From Emmonsiellopsis sp. PD_33 (taxonomy: Eukaryota; Ascomycota; Eurotiomycetes; Onygenales; Ajellomycetaceae): a stretch of 64,000 nt of DNA. This document shows positions 34,158-45,969 of this stretch, piece by piece. Position 1 is the first letter of the stretch; every line of letters begins with the position of its first letter. The notes under the pieces are model-generated. The model was not told the origin of the DNA. It made no database searches and was given only the letters and a program-made list of their open reading frames with translations. The DNA lies in NCBI GenBank assembly GCA_032988165.1, contig JANTQF010000059.1, positions 62,001 through 126,000 of the forward strand. Reading direction: 5' to 3'. A program made the position numbers and the translations under genes.

Positions 34158-37100
34158 GTAAGCAAGTGCTCACGGCAAGATCCTTGTCAATTGAGAGGGC
34201 TTGTTGGAGAGGGAAGCGGTGTGAATAGTTGCAAACCCTTCTCTATGACATGTTGGGAATCAAAGAAGTTGTGGAAGATATCAAAGTCCGAAAACGGAGA
34301 AGGTGAGGTTGACGTTGTCCAAATGCGGAAACCCGCCCAAAAAAATCTGGGGTAGAAAAATATACAAATCTGTGGCGGTGCATCACGACATCGCGGGAAC
34401 AACAACCATTCAACAACAGAAAAATGAATATTCACCGTCTTTTAGAGCAATGAATATATTCGATAGAAAATAGGAAAGCCTCAAAATCTCACCAGATCTT
34501 CTTGGTTTCGCCCAATCCATGTCCACGCTTTGCTTTCCCATCGCCTGCGATAGAGACGGCGGACCACAGCAGCGAACAGAAAAATGTTAGCTTCAAAGCG
34601 GATCAATAAAGCTGAGTAATAGGGGGTAAAAAGGGCTAATTCTCCAGCTTTAAAGCGACATTTTCTCCGCTTCTCAACCTGTCCACTCTAGAACTCTCTC
34701 GTCTGTGCCGGATCGTGGTGTTTTTAGCAGAGCGATAGAGTCACAGAGCCAATATTTTTACCGAGAGAAGTTTCTTTTCTTTTTTCAATTTTTTTTTCCC
34801 GATCCCACCGGCGCCCTTTTTAAATGAACGTGCTACTAACCTTGTCTCTCGCTCCCAGCAAAGGCGTGCTAGGAGTGTTTTTCCTGGTTGTTCGCAATGC
34901 TTCATCTGCGGGAAACTCGCGAATTATCTGCGGATAAAATGATGCAATGCGGTATGGCAATGGTGGCATCGGTCTGTGCCCAAGGTATATTAAGGGGGTG
35001 GGTGAGACGGACCGGAGACGCACGGAGTGAAAAGAGGTGTGGGAATTTTTCGTTCTCACCGCTTTGTCCAGTTCCTTTCTTTTCACTTGATGGCCGGCAT
35101 CTTTCGCTTCTTTTTTCCGTTGGTTCCTTTGGTCAGTGTGGTCTTTTGAGGCAGGCCGTCCTTATCTGCGATAGGTTCATGGGCCTGCCCGAACGCTCTT
35201 GGGGATGAGAGAATGAGGCACGCTGGTTGCAATTGAAATCGCACTTGGGGTTGGGCGCTTTTTGTGCCTTGGGTGGATAAGATAAGTTAAGTGTGCCCAT
35301 TGACGTGAATAAATGCGTATTGAGCACTGATTTGTCCAGGCGTTTCGCGATGCAGATTCTCAATTTTGGGGTTTGCTTTAAAACCAAGGGCTCATCTGCA
35401 GAATTACACTGCTATGACAGTGCATCCATTTACGATCTTTTTATTCCTCAACCTCATACCTGTGAAGTCAATGGACGAAGCAATCAATCACGAATTTTCA
35501 AACGGAATCCGCCCTCACGATGGGAATTTTCGATAATTGCGTCCAAAAATTTGTTCGTTGGCCAAACCCGTGGATTTTCAGCATGGCAAATATTTGCTAC
35601 CTTCATTCTATATGTCGATGTGTGTTCGCGCAACAAACCGACAATTATTTAGAAAGGCACCACTGCTAATATTTTACTCGACCCGAGAAGGGGAAAGGTT
35701 ATCGATAGGCAGGTCGTGGACGAAGCCGTTCGAGATATAAACGTGCCGATACGGGGTACAATGAATATGGCTTATGGAGTGATCTACAGGTGCCTCCCCA
35801 CGCGAGGATTTGCGGTTACCACAAAGCGCGATCCAGCGGCATTAATCATACCATGATTATAGCTCGGCTTACTCGGATCAAATTTGGCATCAGATGGCAT
35901 GAGCTAAGACGAGTTCATGGATGTGAGTCTAGCAAGCTGCATTTGACGATGGGACGCTGGACAACCACGATACGCCGAAGAATTTGGACGATTGGGTCCA
36001 GGCTAGTTATGGGAACTCTCCTGTCACTAGAGGCATGCCAAACGCGACAATAAAAGCCCCCACCAACGGATATTGTGCGATAGAATGGAGTTATGCACAG
36101 TTGCATGTACCAGGAAGAATTGGCCATACTTTAGTTTCGTTGGCACAGGTCTACATCCTGGAAGGTTTAGAAGGGAGGGGCTATGTGGTTGGTATGAAAT
36201 TGATATTGGCTAAACCACATCCCCTTATTTATAGGGGGGAAAGACGAGGAGAGGCTTGTTTATACTACCGTGTTGAGCGAATAGGGGTAGATTCGAGCCA
36301 GGTTGGGATAGACGAGGCAGCCCTACGCTTTGTTTCCTTTTTGAAAATTCGGAAGGGGGTAGAAAACGCTAAATAAAGGAGGATATCACAATATCATAGG
36401 TTGACCACAGGGGATGGGATAGCAGCCACCCCGGAGATCTCGTGCATGGAGCTGCTCCCACCAACGCGGGTGTCGGCACGCAACCCGGTAAATCAAACCG
36501 CCGTGCAGCACATCATTCGGCGATGTAGAAACTAGCCATCCCACAGACTTTTATTTCAGCTGTCCATGGCCAGGCCGAGCAGAGGATGCTCGTATCTAGA
36601 AGGGAAAACCCGGGAAGCCAGCGGTGTGGCGCATGACGTACCAGCCATGCGTGGCGGTGCAGCTGCCACCCGCCACAGAATGCATGCGCCACACTCGAGT
36701 CATTGCCGCGCGCCCATTGGAGGGTGTACAGTCACGTGATACATTCCACCCTCACCGCCTTTAGTCATCATTCTGCCGCATCCCGTCCGCCGTCCACAGT
36801 TGGCCAACGTCGCCTTGTAAACATCCTGGCATGCGCTGGGATTTGTCGGCGGCTTTCTACTCGCTCTGGCGGCCGGCGGGGACATTGAAGTCTCTGCTCC
36901 TTCGCTAGGGTATTCCCGCCGTGCCCAACCACCATCGCATCTGTGCTTTGCTACGCCTCACCTGCCACTTCACTCTGCCGACTTGTAGATATTTTCTGTG
37001 CTACTCACCATCCAGGAACCCAGTCAACAGAGCCGTCCCTGCAGACTCTGACGCCACCTGCGTATACTCACTCGCCCACTCGCTCCATTACTGTTGTGTT

Positions 37101-37707
37101 TTTATGGGGAGAAAGCTGCTCCCTCCTGCCGCTTCATTTTGAACGTGGAGGTGCAGATGTTCTATTTCTAGCGCTGGGGATGGCTGTTTCAGGCACCTCA
37201 TCAAAATTGGCGCCCAACAAGCACATCCTGCCAACAAATAACGAGTGCTATATAGGCCCTGCTTGACCTCTGCGACCCTCAGGCCTTGGAATTTCTTATT
37301 ATTGTGACCAGATCTCCCCTGTTGCGGCCTGACCAGTCATCGAATTTAGACCGGAAGCTCGCCCTTGCTCATGCGTTGTCCTTAAATGCTTGCTTTATCC
37401 CCGGCATCTCCCAAAAGTCTGAAATCTACATGGTTTCTGGACTCCTATTCGATATATTATCCTGCCTCGAAATCTTCCCTGATGGCCCTTTGAAGAACGA
37501 CTATTCCCAGTTTTGACGCTCTGAGTTGTCATTGCCGCCGGATCCCACCCACACCGCCAATCGACTCCGATCCCTTAGTCGCCTTGCCAGCCCCCCGAAA
37601 TAGACGGCCCGAGACCTGACGATATATTATTCTCAATATCCCCTGTCGATTTTTGAAATTATTTTGAAAATACCCAACTAGATCCTGCCGAAAGCCAACC
37701 CATCAAC
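34158..37707. other. 3.5-kb region without a recognised gene
   Basis: Many short overlapping frames occur on both strands, the longest about 130 codons at 35984-36376, none with a domain or convincing composition. The 5' end is the DUG2 promoter. The 3' kilobase, with many pyrimidine-rich stretches, may be a long 5' leader of the next gene. A nested inverted repeat at 36624-36694 is listed separately. A non-coding RNA or a gene made of small exons cannot be excluded. Confidence 0.4.
36624..36694. repeat. Nested inverted repeat (cruciform-capable)
   Basis: GTGTGGCGCATG at 36624-36635 has its exact reverse complement at 36683-36694. Between them GTGGCGG (36651-36657) pairs with CCGCCAC (36670-36676) around the palindrome GCAGCTGC. 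The structure is seen directly. It could be an RNA hairpin in a leader or a binding platform; no function is known. Confidence 0.6.
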
Positions 37708-39039
37708 ATGGCTGCCTTGGGCCAAACAATATCGGTGATTGATAAGTCCGGGAAGGTGGTGAGCAACGTAAGTAGATATCATACAACGACTTTATATATT
37801 CCGACTAACATTTACTGCTATTACTAGAGCAAACATTTATTTGGCGTCTTCAAGGAGGCCAGATCGGCCTATCGAGAACGCAAAGCCGAAATTCAAGCAA
37901 CAAAGCTGGTTCAGGATGCTGAGCGGGATGCGCGTCGAGCTATGGCCAGCTTTGCAATTGATGATGGTCGGTCCGCCGCCTCCTCAAAACGATATCCTGG
38001 ACGGTCGAGATCCGTCGTTCGACACGGCGATCAGGATCACTACCACGCCCGTCGAGCCTCTCACCAATTCGAGCAAGATTTGCATTCCACACACTCACGC
38101 CCGCTACAACGGGAACTCTCCCGCCGCCACACGTCACACGATGTCGTTACCAAACCCCAACAGATGCATCCCGGAACCCGTTCTCACTCCACCCCTCACA
38201 TCGACATGGACCTGGCATATGGAGAGTACCACCCATCGGCGCTGGAACGCATCAACTTAAACCCGCAGCAGGAGGTGAATGCCCTAGTGGCCAAAGCCAA
38301 GGGCCTCCTTGTTGAAGCTGAATGTGCACAACACTCCGTCACACACACGATTGCCCATTTGCAGAAGAATCCTGAAGCTATGGCCGCCGTCGCACTGACT
38401 CTAGCCGAGATCAGCAACCTGGCTTCGAAAATGGCCCCAGCGGCACTGGCGACATTGAAATCTAGTGCTCCCGCCGTGTTTGCTCTGCTTTCTAGCCCCC
38501 AGTTCATGATTGCTGCGGGTGTCGGGATTGGTGTCACCATCGTCATGTTTGGGGGTTACAAGATCATCAAACGCATACAAGCAGCAAACAACCCCCAGTC
38601 CCAGCAGGGCAGCACGGACGAGTTAATTGAACTCGAACTGAACAGCAGCGTCAGCCGGGTTGAGTCTTGGAGACGTGGCGTCGCCGATTACGAAGCCTTT
38701 AGTGCCGGCACCTCTGTAGACGGCGAGTTTATTACACCAACTGCCGCCGCCATGTCTGGTATCTACCCTGCCAGCCGAGTTCGTGACCTAAGGTCAGAAT
38801 ATGGCAGCAGAAGTGTAAGGGGTGAGGAGTCTGTGAGGGATACAGCATCGGACTACTCTCGGACTACTAGGAGCTCGAGGCGGTCGAAGCAGTCCAGGGC
38901 TCCAACGGAAGTCACTGTTAGGAGCAAAAAAGCTCCAACTGAGGTCACGGTCAAGAGCAAAAAGGATAAGAAGGACAAGGACAAGAAGTCGAAGAAGCCA
39001 AGCCCTCTGCGCCTTCTGTTCAAACCGTCGAGTAAATGA
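37708..39039 (+). CDS. Conserved fungal single-helix membrane protein of unknown function
   Basis: Two exons (37708-37767, 37828-39039), 423 residues. The start MAALGQTISVIDKSGKVVSN precedes a phase-0 intron and a charged KEARSAYRERKAEIQATKLVQDAERDARRA coiled-coil-like stretch. A His/Arg/Ser-rich disordered part follows, then an Ala-rich helical block (LNPQQEVNALVAKAKGLLVEAE onward). A hydrophobic segment, PQFMIAAGVGIGVTIVMFGGYKII (about residues 245-270), should span a membrane. The tail has two near-identical 11-residue units (APTEVTVRSKK, APTEVTVKSKK) and a polylysine cluster. I recall similar uncharacterised proteins in other filamentous ascomycetes. No enzyme motif is present. Confidence 0.75.
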
Positions 39040-40211
39040 TCAAATCTCCCATCCACTAACTTTCACAACTATCTTTCCATCTCGTGATAATGACCTATCT
39101 CTCCTTCCTTTTCATCCTATTTACACGATTCATCACGAGCATTGTACTTTTGTGTTGGGTATTCACCATCGGAGTTTTCAAGGAGTTTATGAAAAAGAAA
39201 CAATATACCATGGAGGCTGGCAATAAGCTATTTCGTTATTTTATTCATTTTTACATTTCCTCATTCTTTTCTTTCTTTCTCTTTTTCTTTTCCGTACGAA
39301 TTTATTTATTCATCGTACTTTTTTCCATTCTCCATTCCCATATTGCGATGCCGCCTTCGTCTTTATAGACTGCGATGCCTGTACTAAGAAAATACGCCTC
39401 TCGGCTGGTTAACACTTGGAGATTTTCATGGGACTATATCATTTGATTCGATGTTAACGTTGTGATAGCGTGGTAGATGTATATATATACTCCTGCAATT
39501 GCACTGAGAAGACTCACATTTTACTCCTGACAAGGCGAACTCTCTATTCTGGCACTACGCTCATCCTGTAACAGGCACCAGTCATATAATAATTCCATAC
39601 TAAGCACCAGATAAAATATCTCCTCTTCCTGTCCCTTTGTTCCCCTCCCAAGCCCCAGACTGGCGGGAGTAAAGTTCAGTCACGTGCTCTGAAGTTATAT
39701 GTCACGTGATGCCTCCAAAAAGTTTTTCCGACATCATCGGAGCAAAGATTTGAACCCGACGAGAAAAACCTCGAGAAACCTCCACCCTCAACCCCGACAA
39801 CATCTCCGGCCAAGCATTGCCTCGCAAATCTACACCACCCAAGCCGACGTCCATTCCCGCGGGTGTCGCTTTTTTCCTCTTTCCTCTCATTAAGATTGTG
39901 TTTCCGGCGCCAACGGGAAGCTTTTCGTGCTGGAACCCTTTTGCTGGCTGGATCTTTGATTGATTCATACTTGATTTACAAGGCCAGGAATCCTTTCAAT
40001 ATACGGGAATCCGATTCGACTTGATAATAAACAAGAAGAAACAAAAGCACCGGGACGAACCGAGACGACGGAGGAGACGATATCCTATTAACGATCACCT
40101 TTAACAATCCAGTTTCGAGCCTCGCCATACTCTCGAAACTCCCATTCCGCCTTCTCCTTTCCTCTCGAGTGAATTTTCTTCTTATAAACACCTCTCACAC
40201 ACCCGATCACA
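39040..40211. other. Intergenic region
   Basis: T-rich sequence after the stop (39080-39370) is open by low complexity and is most likely 3' UTR. A CACGTG-containing, pyrimidine-rich stretch from 39670 onward is probably promoter and leader of the TIM17 gene. No RNA gene was recognised. Confidence 0.45.
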
Positions 40212-41024
40212 ATGGATCACTCCAGAGATCCCTGCCCCTGGGTCGCCCTCAGCGATTTCGGCGGCGCGTTCAGTATGGGTGTATGTAGCCAATCTCCCCT
40301 TCAACCCCCTTTAGACAACTACTATACTCCCCTTAACCTTCCCGGATGCACCGTTTCCCGTCCCTCTTTAGAAATCGACCTAACTGTTCTTTGATGTTTT
40401 AATAGGCCATCGGCGGCGCAGTCTGGCACGGCGTTAAAGGATTCCGAAACAGCCCCTACGGCGAACGACGGATAGGCGCGCTCACGGCAATCAAGGCGCG
40501 AGCGCCCGTCGTTGGCGGCAACTTTGGCGTGTGGGGTGGTATGTTTTCGACGTTTGATTGTGCGGTTAAGGGTCTGCGGAAGAAGGAGGACCCGTATAAT
40601 GCTAGTATGTGGTGTCCCTTTTTTGCCTTTCTAGTTTGGTTTGCGGAGTACTGGATGATTTGGGGGCTTGAGATGGATGAAAGGAAATTTGCGCGAGGCA
40701 AAAGGTGCTCGAGTTAGCTGACAGACTTGCTACAGTTATCGCGGGTTTCTTCACTGGTGGTGCCCTTGCTATTCGAGGTGGTGTGAAGGCAGCCCGAAAC
40801 GGCGCCATTATGTGCGCGTGTTTCCTGGCTGTTATTGAGGGTGTTGGGATTGGTTTCCAGAGAATGATGGCAGATAATACACGATTAGAGGTGAGTTGCC
40901 AGCACCCCGGTTCTTGGTTGTTCTCGTATGTATTTTTCGATTCCTAACAAATTTTGACTTTTAGCTTCCTCCATCACCCCCTCCACCATCGGGAGAGAAC
41001 TCGCAATCTCCAATGCTCGCATAA
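40212..41024 (+). CDS. TIM17: TIM17, mitochondrial inner-membrane translocase subunit
   Basis: Four exons (40212-40280, 40406-40604, 40736-40890, 40965-41024), about 160 residues, the usual TIM17 length. The sequence follows the family closely: DPCPWVALSDFGGAFSMGAIGG, GFRNSPYGERRIGALTAIKARAPVVGGNFGVWGG, FDCAVKGLRKKEDPYNAIIAGFFTGGALAIRGG, then four membrane segments in total and a Pro/Ser-rich tail (LPPSPPPPSGENS). It is an essential core of the TIM23 presequence translocase that imports proteins into the mitochondrial matrix and inner membrane. The last exon encodes only the poorly conserved tail. Confidence 0.95.
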
Positions 41025-41847
41025 ATCGCCCCATTATAATTTTAACGATGTCCTTCTTCACAAACCGCTCACATCGTCGCTTCTACAACGCCCCTTCCTA
41101 TCCTCATAATCTCTCCTCTTTTCCGCGGGAGTTCGGTCTTGGGTCATATCTTTCCCCGGAGGCATGGTCATAGATGTTTTCCTCTTGTCATTTTCTCATC
41201 TATGGTTCCCCCATCTTACTTTCTGACTTGTTTTTTTCCCCTTTACATATTTTTTTGTTTTCATTTGTTTGGTTTTTGCTTGCCCTTGTTCCTCGTTCCG
41301 GTTTTCTGTTTCCCTCTTGTCGTTTTCACCGAGTGGGAACTCGCTCGCCCAGAACGACCATCACCCTACCTATGCCCGCGCAACGTGTTACACTACCTCA
41401 TATTTGATGCATTTAAACGTGGGGGATCTCTTGCGTTACTTCTCATGCGTTTTAACTGCCTGTGACGCCGTTAGCATTTTTCAAGTTAGGGGACGTGTGA
41501 ACGTGAAAAAGCGGTGGCATACTGTTATGCCACTCTTATGTACAGTATATTTGACATCAAAAGAAACAGCATATATCTGACCCTTTCCATCTTTCGGGAT
41601 TTCGAGCGTTGCAAGTTGGGGTTTCGTTGAAAGTACTGACAGCGAGCAGCAGATATGCGCGTTTGTCCAAGACAAATTGCTTATCTCACTATCAGCACGT
41701 GACTTGGAGCTCAATGACATCGCCCTCTCCGCACCGAGCATCATCAACAGAGCCAACGATGAACGCGCCTTTGACACTGACATATTCGTGGTAGGGGACA
41801 CTCTGATTATTTAGTTACATATTGCCTAAAACATACCACTACACACC
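41025..41847. other. Intergenic region with an orphan exon-like frame
   Basis: Most of the stretch is T-rich TIM17 3' flank. From about 41580 to 41815 the plus strand stays open and ends in TAG, with acidic, protein-like composition (STDSEQQICAFVQDKLL, SARDLELNDIAL), but it has no ATG at its head and no recognised domain. A minus-strand frame (41481-41801) overlaps it. It may be an exon of an unannotated small gene or a remnant. Confidence 0.35.
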
Positions 41848-43560
41848 ATGCCACCCGCACCATCACCCATCACATCCCCCAACAAGCAACAACAAACCCC
41901 AAAGCCCCTCTTCAAACCAGCCATAATCCTCCACGGCGGCGCAGGAAACATCCAACGCTCCCGCCTCCCTCCAGACCTCTACAACCGATACCGCACCTCC
42001 CTCCTAACCTACCTCCGCTCCACCACCGCCCAGCTAAACGCGAACCTCGACAATGAAAACAATGAACCAGACGATCGCTTCGATAGCAACAACACGCGCG
42101 ACGACACACATGTAAACCCCCTACACACCTCCCCAGCCAGCGCCCTAAACGCCGCCGTCCACGCCGTCTCCCTAATGGAAGACGACCAGCTATTCAATTG
42201 CGGCCGCGGTAGCGTCTTCACTTCCGCGGGGACGATTGAGATGGAGGCGTCGGTTATGGTTGCCTCGCTGCTTGATAACTCCAGCGGGGACTTGGATAGG
42301 GGGGGGAGTGTGCTGGGGTCTGTGAAGCGGGGCGCGGGGGTGATGATGATTCGGAATGTGAGGCATCCGATACGGTTGGCCAGGGAGGTGTTGCTGAGGA
42401 CGGGGCAGGGTGAGGAGGGGGCAGGGGATGGGGGGAATATGCATTGCCAGCTTAGTGGGGATTATGTGGAAGGGTTGGCGGGGGAGTGGGGGTTGGAGAG
42501 GTGTCCGGATAGGTGGTTTTGGACGAGGAAGAGGTGGGAGGAGCATAGGAGGGGTTTAGAAGGGGGGAGGAAAGGGGTGGAGAGGGAGGGGGGCGTGGGG
42601 ACCGGGATGAGGGTTGGCGAGTATGTGGAGGAGAGTGGAATGGCGGGTGATGGAAAGAGGGATGTTGAAGACAACAGACTGGAGGATTCGTTATATTTGA
42701 GTCAGGGCACGGTTGGCTGTGTCTGTCTTGATCGTTGGGGAAATATTGCTGTTGCGACGAGTACGGGCGGGTTGACGAATAAGTGTCCGGGCCGTATTGG
42801 CGATACCCCGACGCTGGGAGCGGGCTTCTGGGCAGAGGCGTGGGATATTATTGCCAGTGGCACGGATGGGAGAAGTGAAGGCCATATGACTATGGATACT
42901 AGATTACATCCACAACCCTATCACACCTCCAGACAACAGATGCTCTACCAGAGCCAGGAACCAACTCCCATCCCGGCTCCCTTCCCGTGGGGCCCCTCAC
43001 CTCCCCCGGCCTACGATATGTTCCGCCAATGTCTCTCTCCACCAAGACCCGGCCCTCCGCCTCAACCTCAGCATCCCAAAGAAAAACAGCCCATGATCAC
43101 AGACGCCACCACTCGCGAGTCGGTACGCCCTTCCCGTCTCCGGACCAACCGACGTCGACGAGTCCTCGCCCTCTCCGGCACCGGAAACGGAGACTCATTC
43201 CTCCGCACAGCCGCTACGCGCACCGCGGCCGCAATGGCCCGCTTCTCACGGTCTAATAAGCCCCTGTCCCTTTCCGATGTTGTAACCGCCGTGGCGGGCC
43301 CGGGTGGTGAGCTTGAGCGTTCGGCTGGGCCACGTTGGGGTACTACGGGAGAGGGGCAAGGGGGGATTATTGGGATTGAGGCGGAGGTTGAGATTGATGA
43401 TGATGATAGGATCAAGGGAGGGAAAAGTAGCCATTTGCGAAGGGGAAATGTTGCGTTTGATTTTAATTGTGGGGGGATGTTTCGGGCTTGGATGGAGGAC
43501 GGGGGGGAGGGTGGAGAGGATGTTGAGAGGGTGATGGTTTTTAGGGAGGAGTATGAATGA
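41848..43560 (+). CDS. Threonine aspartase / asparaginase-2 family N-terminal nucleophile hydrolase
   Basis: Single exon, 570 residues. N-terminal motifs are ILHGGAGNIQRSRL, ALNAAVHAVSLMEDD and FNCGRGSVFTSAGTIEMEASVM, then LARE-type helices. The nucleophile region is LSQGTVGCVCLDRWGNIAVATSTGGLTNKCPGRIGDTP: self-cleavage before the Thr of GTVG would expose the catalytic residue. The C-terminal part is RRRVLALSGTGNGDSFLRTAATRTAAAMARF and FDFNCGGMFRAW. A Pro/Gln-rich insertion (about 42900-43140) separates the two halves of the beta subunit. The family includes taspases, isoaspartyl peptidases and L-asparaginases; the length and insertion favour the taspase-like fungal group. A long G-rich coding stretch (42290-42620) encodes a Gly/Arg/Glu-rich, probably disordered, loop. 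Confidence 0.87.
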   Translation: MPPAPSPITSPNKQQQTPKPLFKPAIILHGGAGNIQRSRLPPDLYNRYRTSLLTYLRSTTAQLNANLDNENNEPDDRFDSNNTRDDTHVNPLHTSPASALNAAVHAVSLMEDDQLFNCGRGSVFTSAGTIEMEASVMVASLLDNSSGDLDRGGSVLGSVKRGAGVMMIRNVRHPIRLAREVLLRTGQGEEGAGDGGNMHCQLSGDYVEGLAGEWGLERCPDRWFWTRKRWEEHRRGLEGGRKGVEREGGVGTGMRVGEYVEESGMAGDGKRDVEDNRLEDSLYLSQGTVGCVCLDRWGNIAVATSTGGLTNKCPGRIGDTPTLGAGFWAEAWDIIASGTDGRSEGHMTMDTRLHPQPYHTSRQQMLYQSQEPTPIPAPFPWGPSPPPAYDMFRQCLSPPRPGPPPQPQHPKEKQPMITDATTRESVRPSRLRTNRRRRVLALSGTGNGDSFLRTAATRTAAAMARFSRSNKPLSLSDVVTAVAGPGGELERSAGPRWGTTGEGQGGIIGIEAEVEIDDDDRIKGGKSSHLRRGNVAFDFNCGGMFRAWMEDGGEGGEDVERVMVFREEYE

Positions 43561-44065
43561 ATGAATTGGGGGATGTCTTTGGGGTTTTATTTTGATGCCA
43601 ACGTGAGGAAATTCTGGATGATAAGGGGTGCATACATGAGTTACGCATTCGGGCTGCATATACCTGCTATCCCATTCCCTGCAGGCTACTGGTCGTCTGG
43701 CATGACGGCACATTGACCGAGGGCGCGGGGCAAACTCTTCCGCACCGCATGGTTAGGATTTTTTGCTCTCGGGCAGCAGCTGGTCCCTAGCACACCCGGG
43801 CGACGCTAGATGCGGCCATAGAATTGCAAAAAGAGCCAATATGCATGCCCTACACTACACTAGTCCATCAGGTGCCTTTCTTACCCATCTGGGCACCCCG
43901 ACAATTTACGCTCCCCGATTGGCTGCCAAAGGATCTCGATTCAAAACGGGAACTATAAAACACCCCCGAGTCCGCCATGAGACATCTACTAGCATTTATG
44001 TTTCTACTCCTCCAGAACTTTCACCCTCCCTAGCCCATCCCAGAACCAACACAGGACCAACCACC
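43561..44065. other. Intergenic region
   Basis: A spacer between the taspase-like gene and the MFS gene. An open frame from 43763 runs into the transporter frame, but conserved sequence begins only after the ATG at 44066. No separate gene was seen. Confidence 0.45.
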
Positions 44066-45969
44066 ATGAGAAGCTCAATCGAACCCCAAGAATCCCCAAC
44101 AACTAGCCCCCCCTCCTCAAAAAACCCTCTCACTAACACCCCACATCAATACTCAACCTTTCCCTCCCGCCTCAAAACCTGGCTCGTAATCCTCGTAGCC
44201 ATAGCGGCCTGGCTCTCAACCCTAAGCAGCTTCATCTACTTCCCCGCCCTCACCTCCCTCGCCGCCAGCCTGCACGTCTCGATCTCCAAGATCGACCTCA
44301 CAGTAACCACCTACCTGATCGTCTCCGCAATCGCGCCCGCGATCTCAGGCGATCTCGCCGATGTCTCTGGCCGTCGGCCGGTGATTGTTGTCTGCTTGAT
44401 TATTTACTTCTCTGCGAATGTGGCGCTGGCGCTACAACGTTCGTATATTGCGCTTCTGCTGTTGAGAATGCTGCAGAGTGCGGGGATCTCGGGTGTGGTT
44501 TAAATTTCCCAGTCATCGCATTTTTCTAGTTCTGTGTTTTCGCTAATGCCAATAACCACCCAAGGGATCTTCGCCCTTGCATATGGAGTTGTCGGCGACA
44601 TCGCGAGTCCCGCTGAGCGGGGCGGGTATGTAGGCCTGCTTGCCTTTGGGTTAGTGTGCCCTGCCATGTCATGCCATGCCATGGGTAGTTTCAATTTTTC
44701 TCTAGCCTGGGCCTGAGCCTATACATATACGTATGTATCCATGTGTCAATACTCCCGCTCACACATACCACATTGCATTGCATCGCATTGCATTACAGAA
44801 CCAACAGCGCGCCAGCTTTCGGCCCGCTAATCGGGACTCTCCTCCTAGCCTTCCGTGGCTGGGAGTCAATATTCTGGTTCCTCGCCGGCATCTCCGCGAC
44901 ATGTCTTGTGCTGGTGATTTTCACCCTGCCGGAGACAGCGAGGAAAGTGGTAGGTGATGGAAGCGTTGAGCCGCCGAGATTGTATAGATTGCCCTTTGCG
45001 TGGTCATGTTTGCAGGGTCAAAGGGGGCCAGGAAGGGGGGGTGTGGATGTAGCAGAAGTACGGTTTAAATGGCCAAATCCGCTCGCGTGCCTTTATCGTC
45101 TGTGGGATAGGGATAATTTCATCGCCATCTATGCGTTGTCGATTCTATATCTGGCGCTGAATTCGCTGCAGGCTTCCCTGTCCGCGCTGTTTATGGAGAT
45201 TTACGGATATAATGTTCTCCAGGCGGGGTTGATATATCTGCCCTTTGGCATTGGGTCTTCGATATTTGCTTTTCTCACAGGTAGAGACTGCCCCTCGATC
45301 CAGCAAAAAGATCTTTGACTTTGACATTTTTCCCTCTACTTCGTGTAGTGAATCTGCTAAAAGGAAAAAAAACAAACCAGGAAAAATATTGAACGCCACC
45401 TTCGCGAGCACCGCCCGCGCACACAACCTGCAACCCTCCCACTCCACATCTATAAATCTCCACACCTTCCCCATCGCCCAAGCCCGCCTCAAACTCATCC
45501 CCTACTCACTCAGCATAACAATAATTTCCATCATCGGCTACGGCTGGGCCCTACATTCTCGAACTGTACCCGCCCCCCACCCCCCTCTCTCCTTTACCAA
45601 ACCCCTTAATAATAATCCACCCCCAACTAACCCCACCCCAACCAAACACAGCACCCCGCCATCCCCCTATCCTTACAATTCATCATGGGCGCAGGCGCCC
45701 AGAGCTGCTTCACGATGCTCAACACCCTCATTGTGGACCTGAACAGTGACGCCCCATCCACCGCCCAGGCATCATGTAATATCGTCCGCTGTGCCTTTGC
45801 CGGGGTCGGCACGGCGGTGTTGCACATAATGATTGAGGCTGTGGGGGTGGGTTGGTATTTTACCATTCTGGGTCTTGTGTGTGCGACGCCCGCGCCGTTG
45901 TTGGTGGTGCAGTGGCGGTGTAGTGTGGAGTGGCGGAGGGGGAAGTTTGGGGGTGATTGTGAGGGATAG
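44066..45969 (+). CDS. MFS drug transporter, DHA1/QDR-like
   Basis: Five exons in consistent phase (44066-44492, 44565-44649, 44799-45280, 45381-45565, 45652-45969), about 494 residues. A disordered Ser/Pro/Thr-rich N-terminus is followed by twelve expected helices. Markers are STLSSFIYFPALTSLAASL (helix 1), GDLADVSGRRPVIV (loop 2-3), LRMLQSAGISGIFALAYGVVGDI (helix 4, across intron 1), APAFGPLIGTLL (antiporter motif C region, after intron 2), and a late IMGAGAQSCFTMLNTLIVDL. This matches fungal QDR/citrinin-type DHA1 exporters at the plasma membrane. The cargo is unknown. Two introns (intron 2 about 149 nt, intron 3 about 100 nt) are longer than the local norm; several C-rich stretches occur. 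Confidence 0.85.

Noticed and set aside
39084..39368. Forward frame of 94 codons rich in Phe, Leu and Ile resembling a membrane protein
   Set aside because: It is T-rich low-complexity 3' flank of the preceding gene; the hydrophobic look comes from T-rich codons.
39735..39765. Minus-strand GGGTTCAAATC resembling a tRNA T-loop
   Set aside because: No A-box, anticodon arm or acceptor stem can be folded around it.
41481..41801. Minus-strand frame of 106 codons
   Set aside because: Ser/Leu-rich composition typical of the antisense of an acidic frame; the plus strand is the more protein-like reading.
45566..45651. Open frame continuing through MFS exon 4 as coding sequence
   Set aside because: The stretch has a GT donor and AG acceptor in phase, and the flanking exons join to the conserved helix; the retained sequence is Pro/Thr/Asn low complexity.
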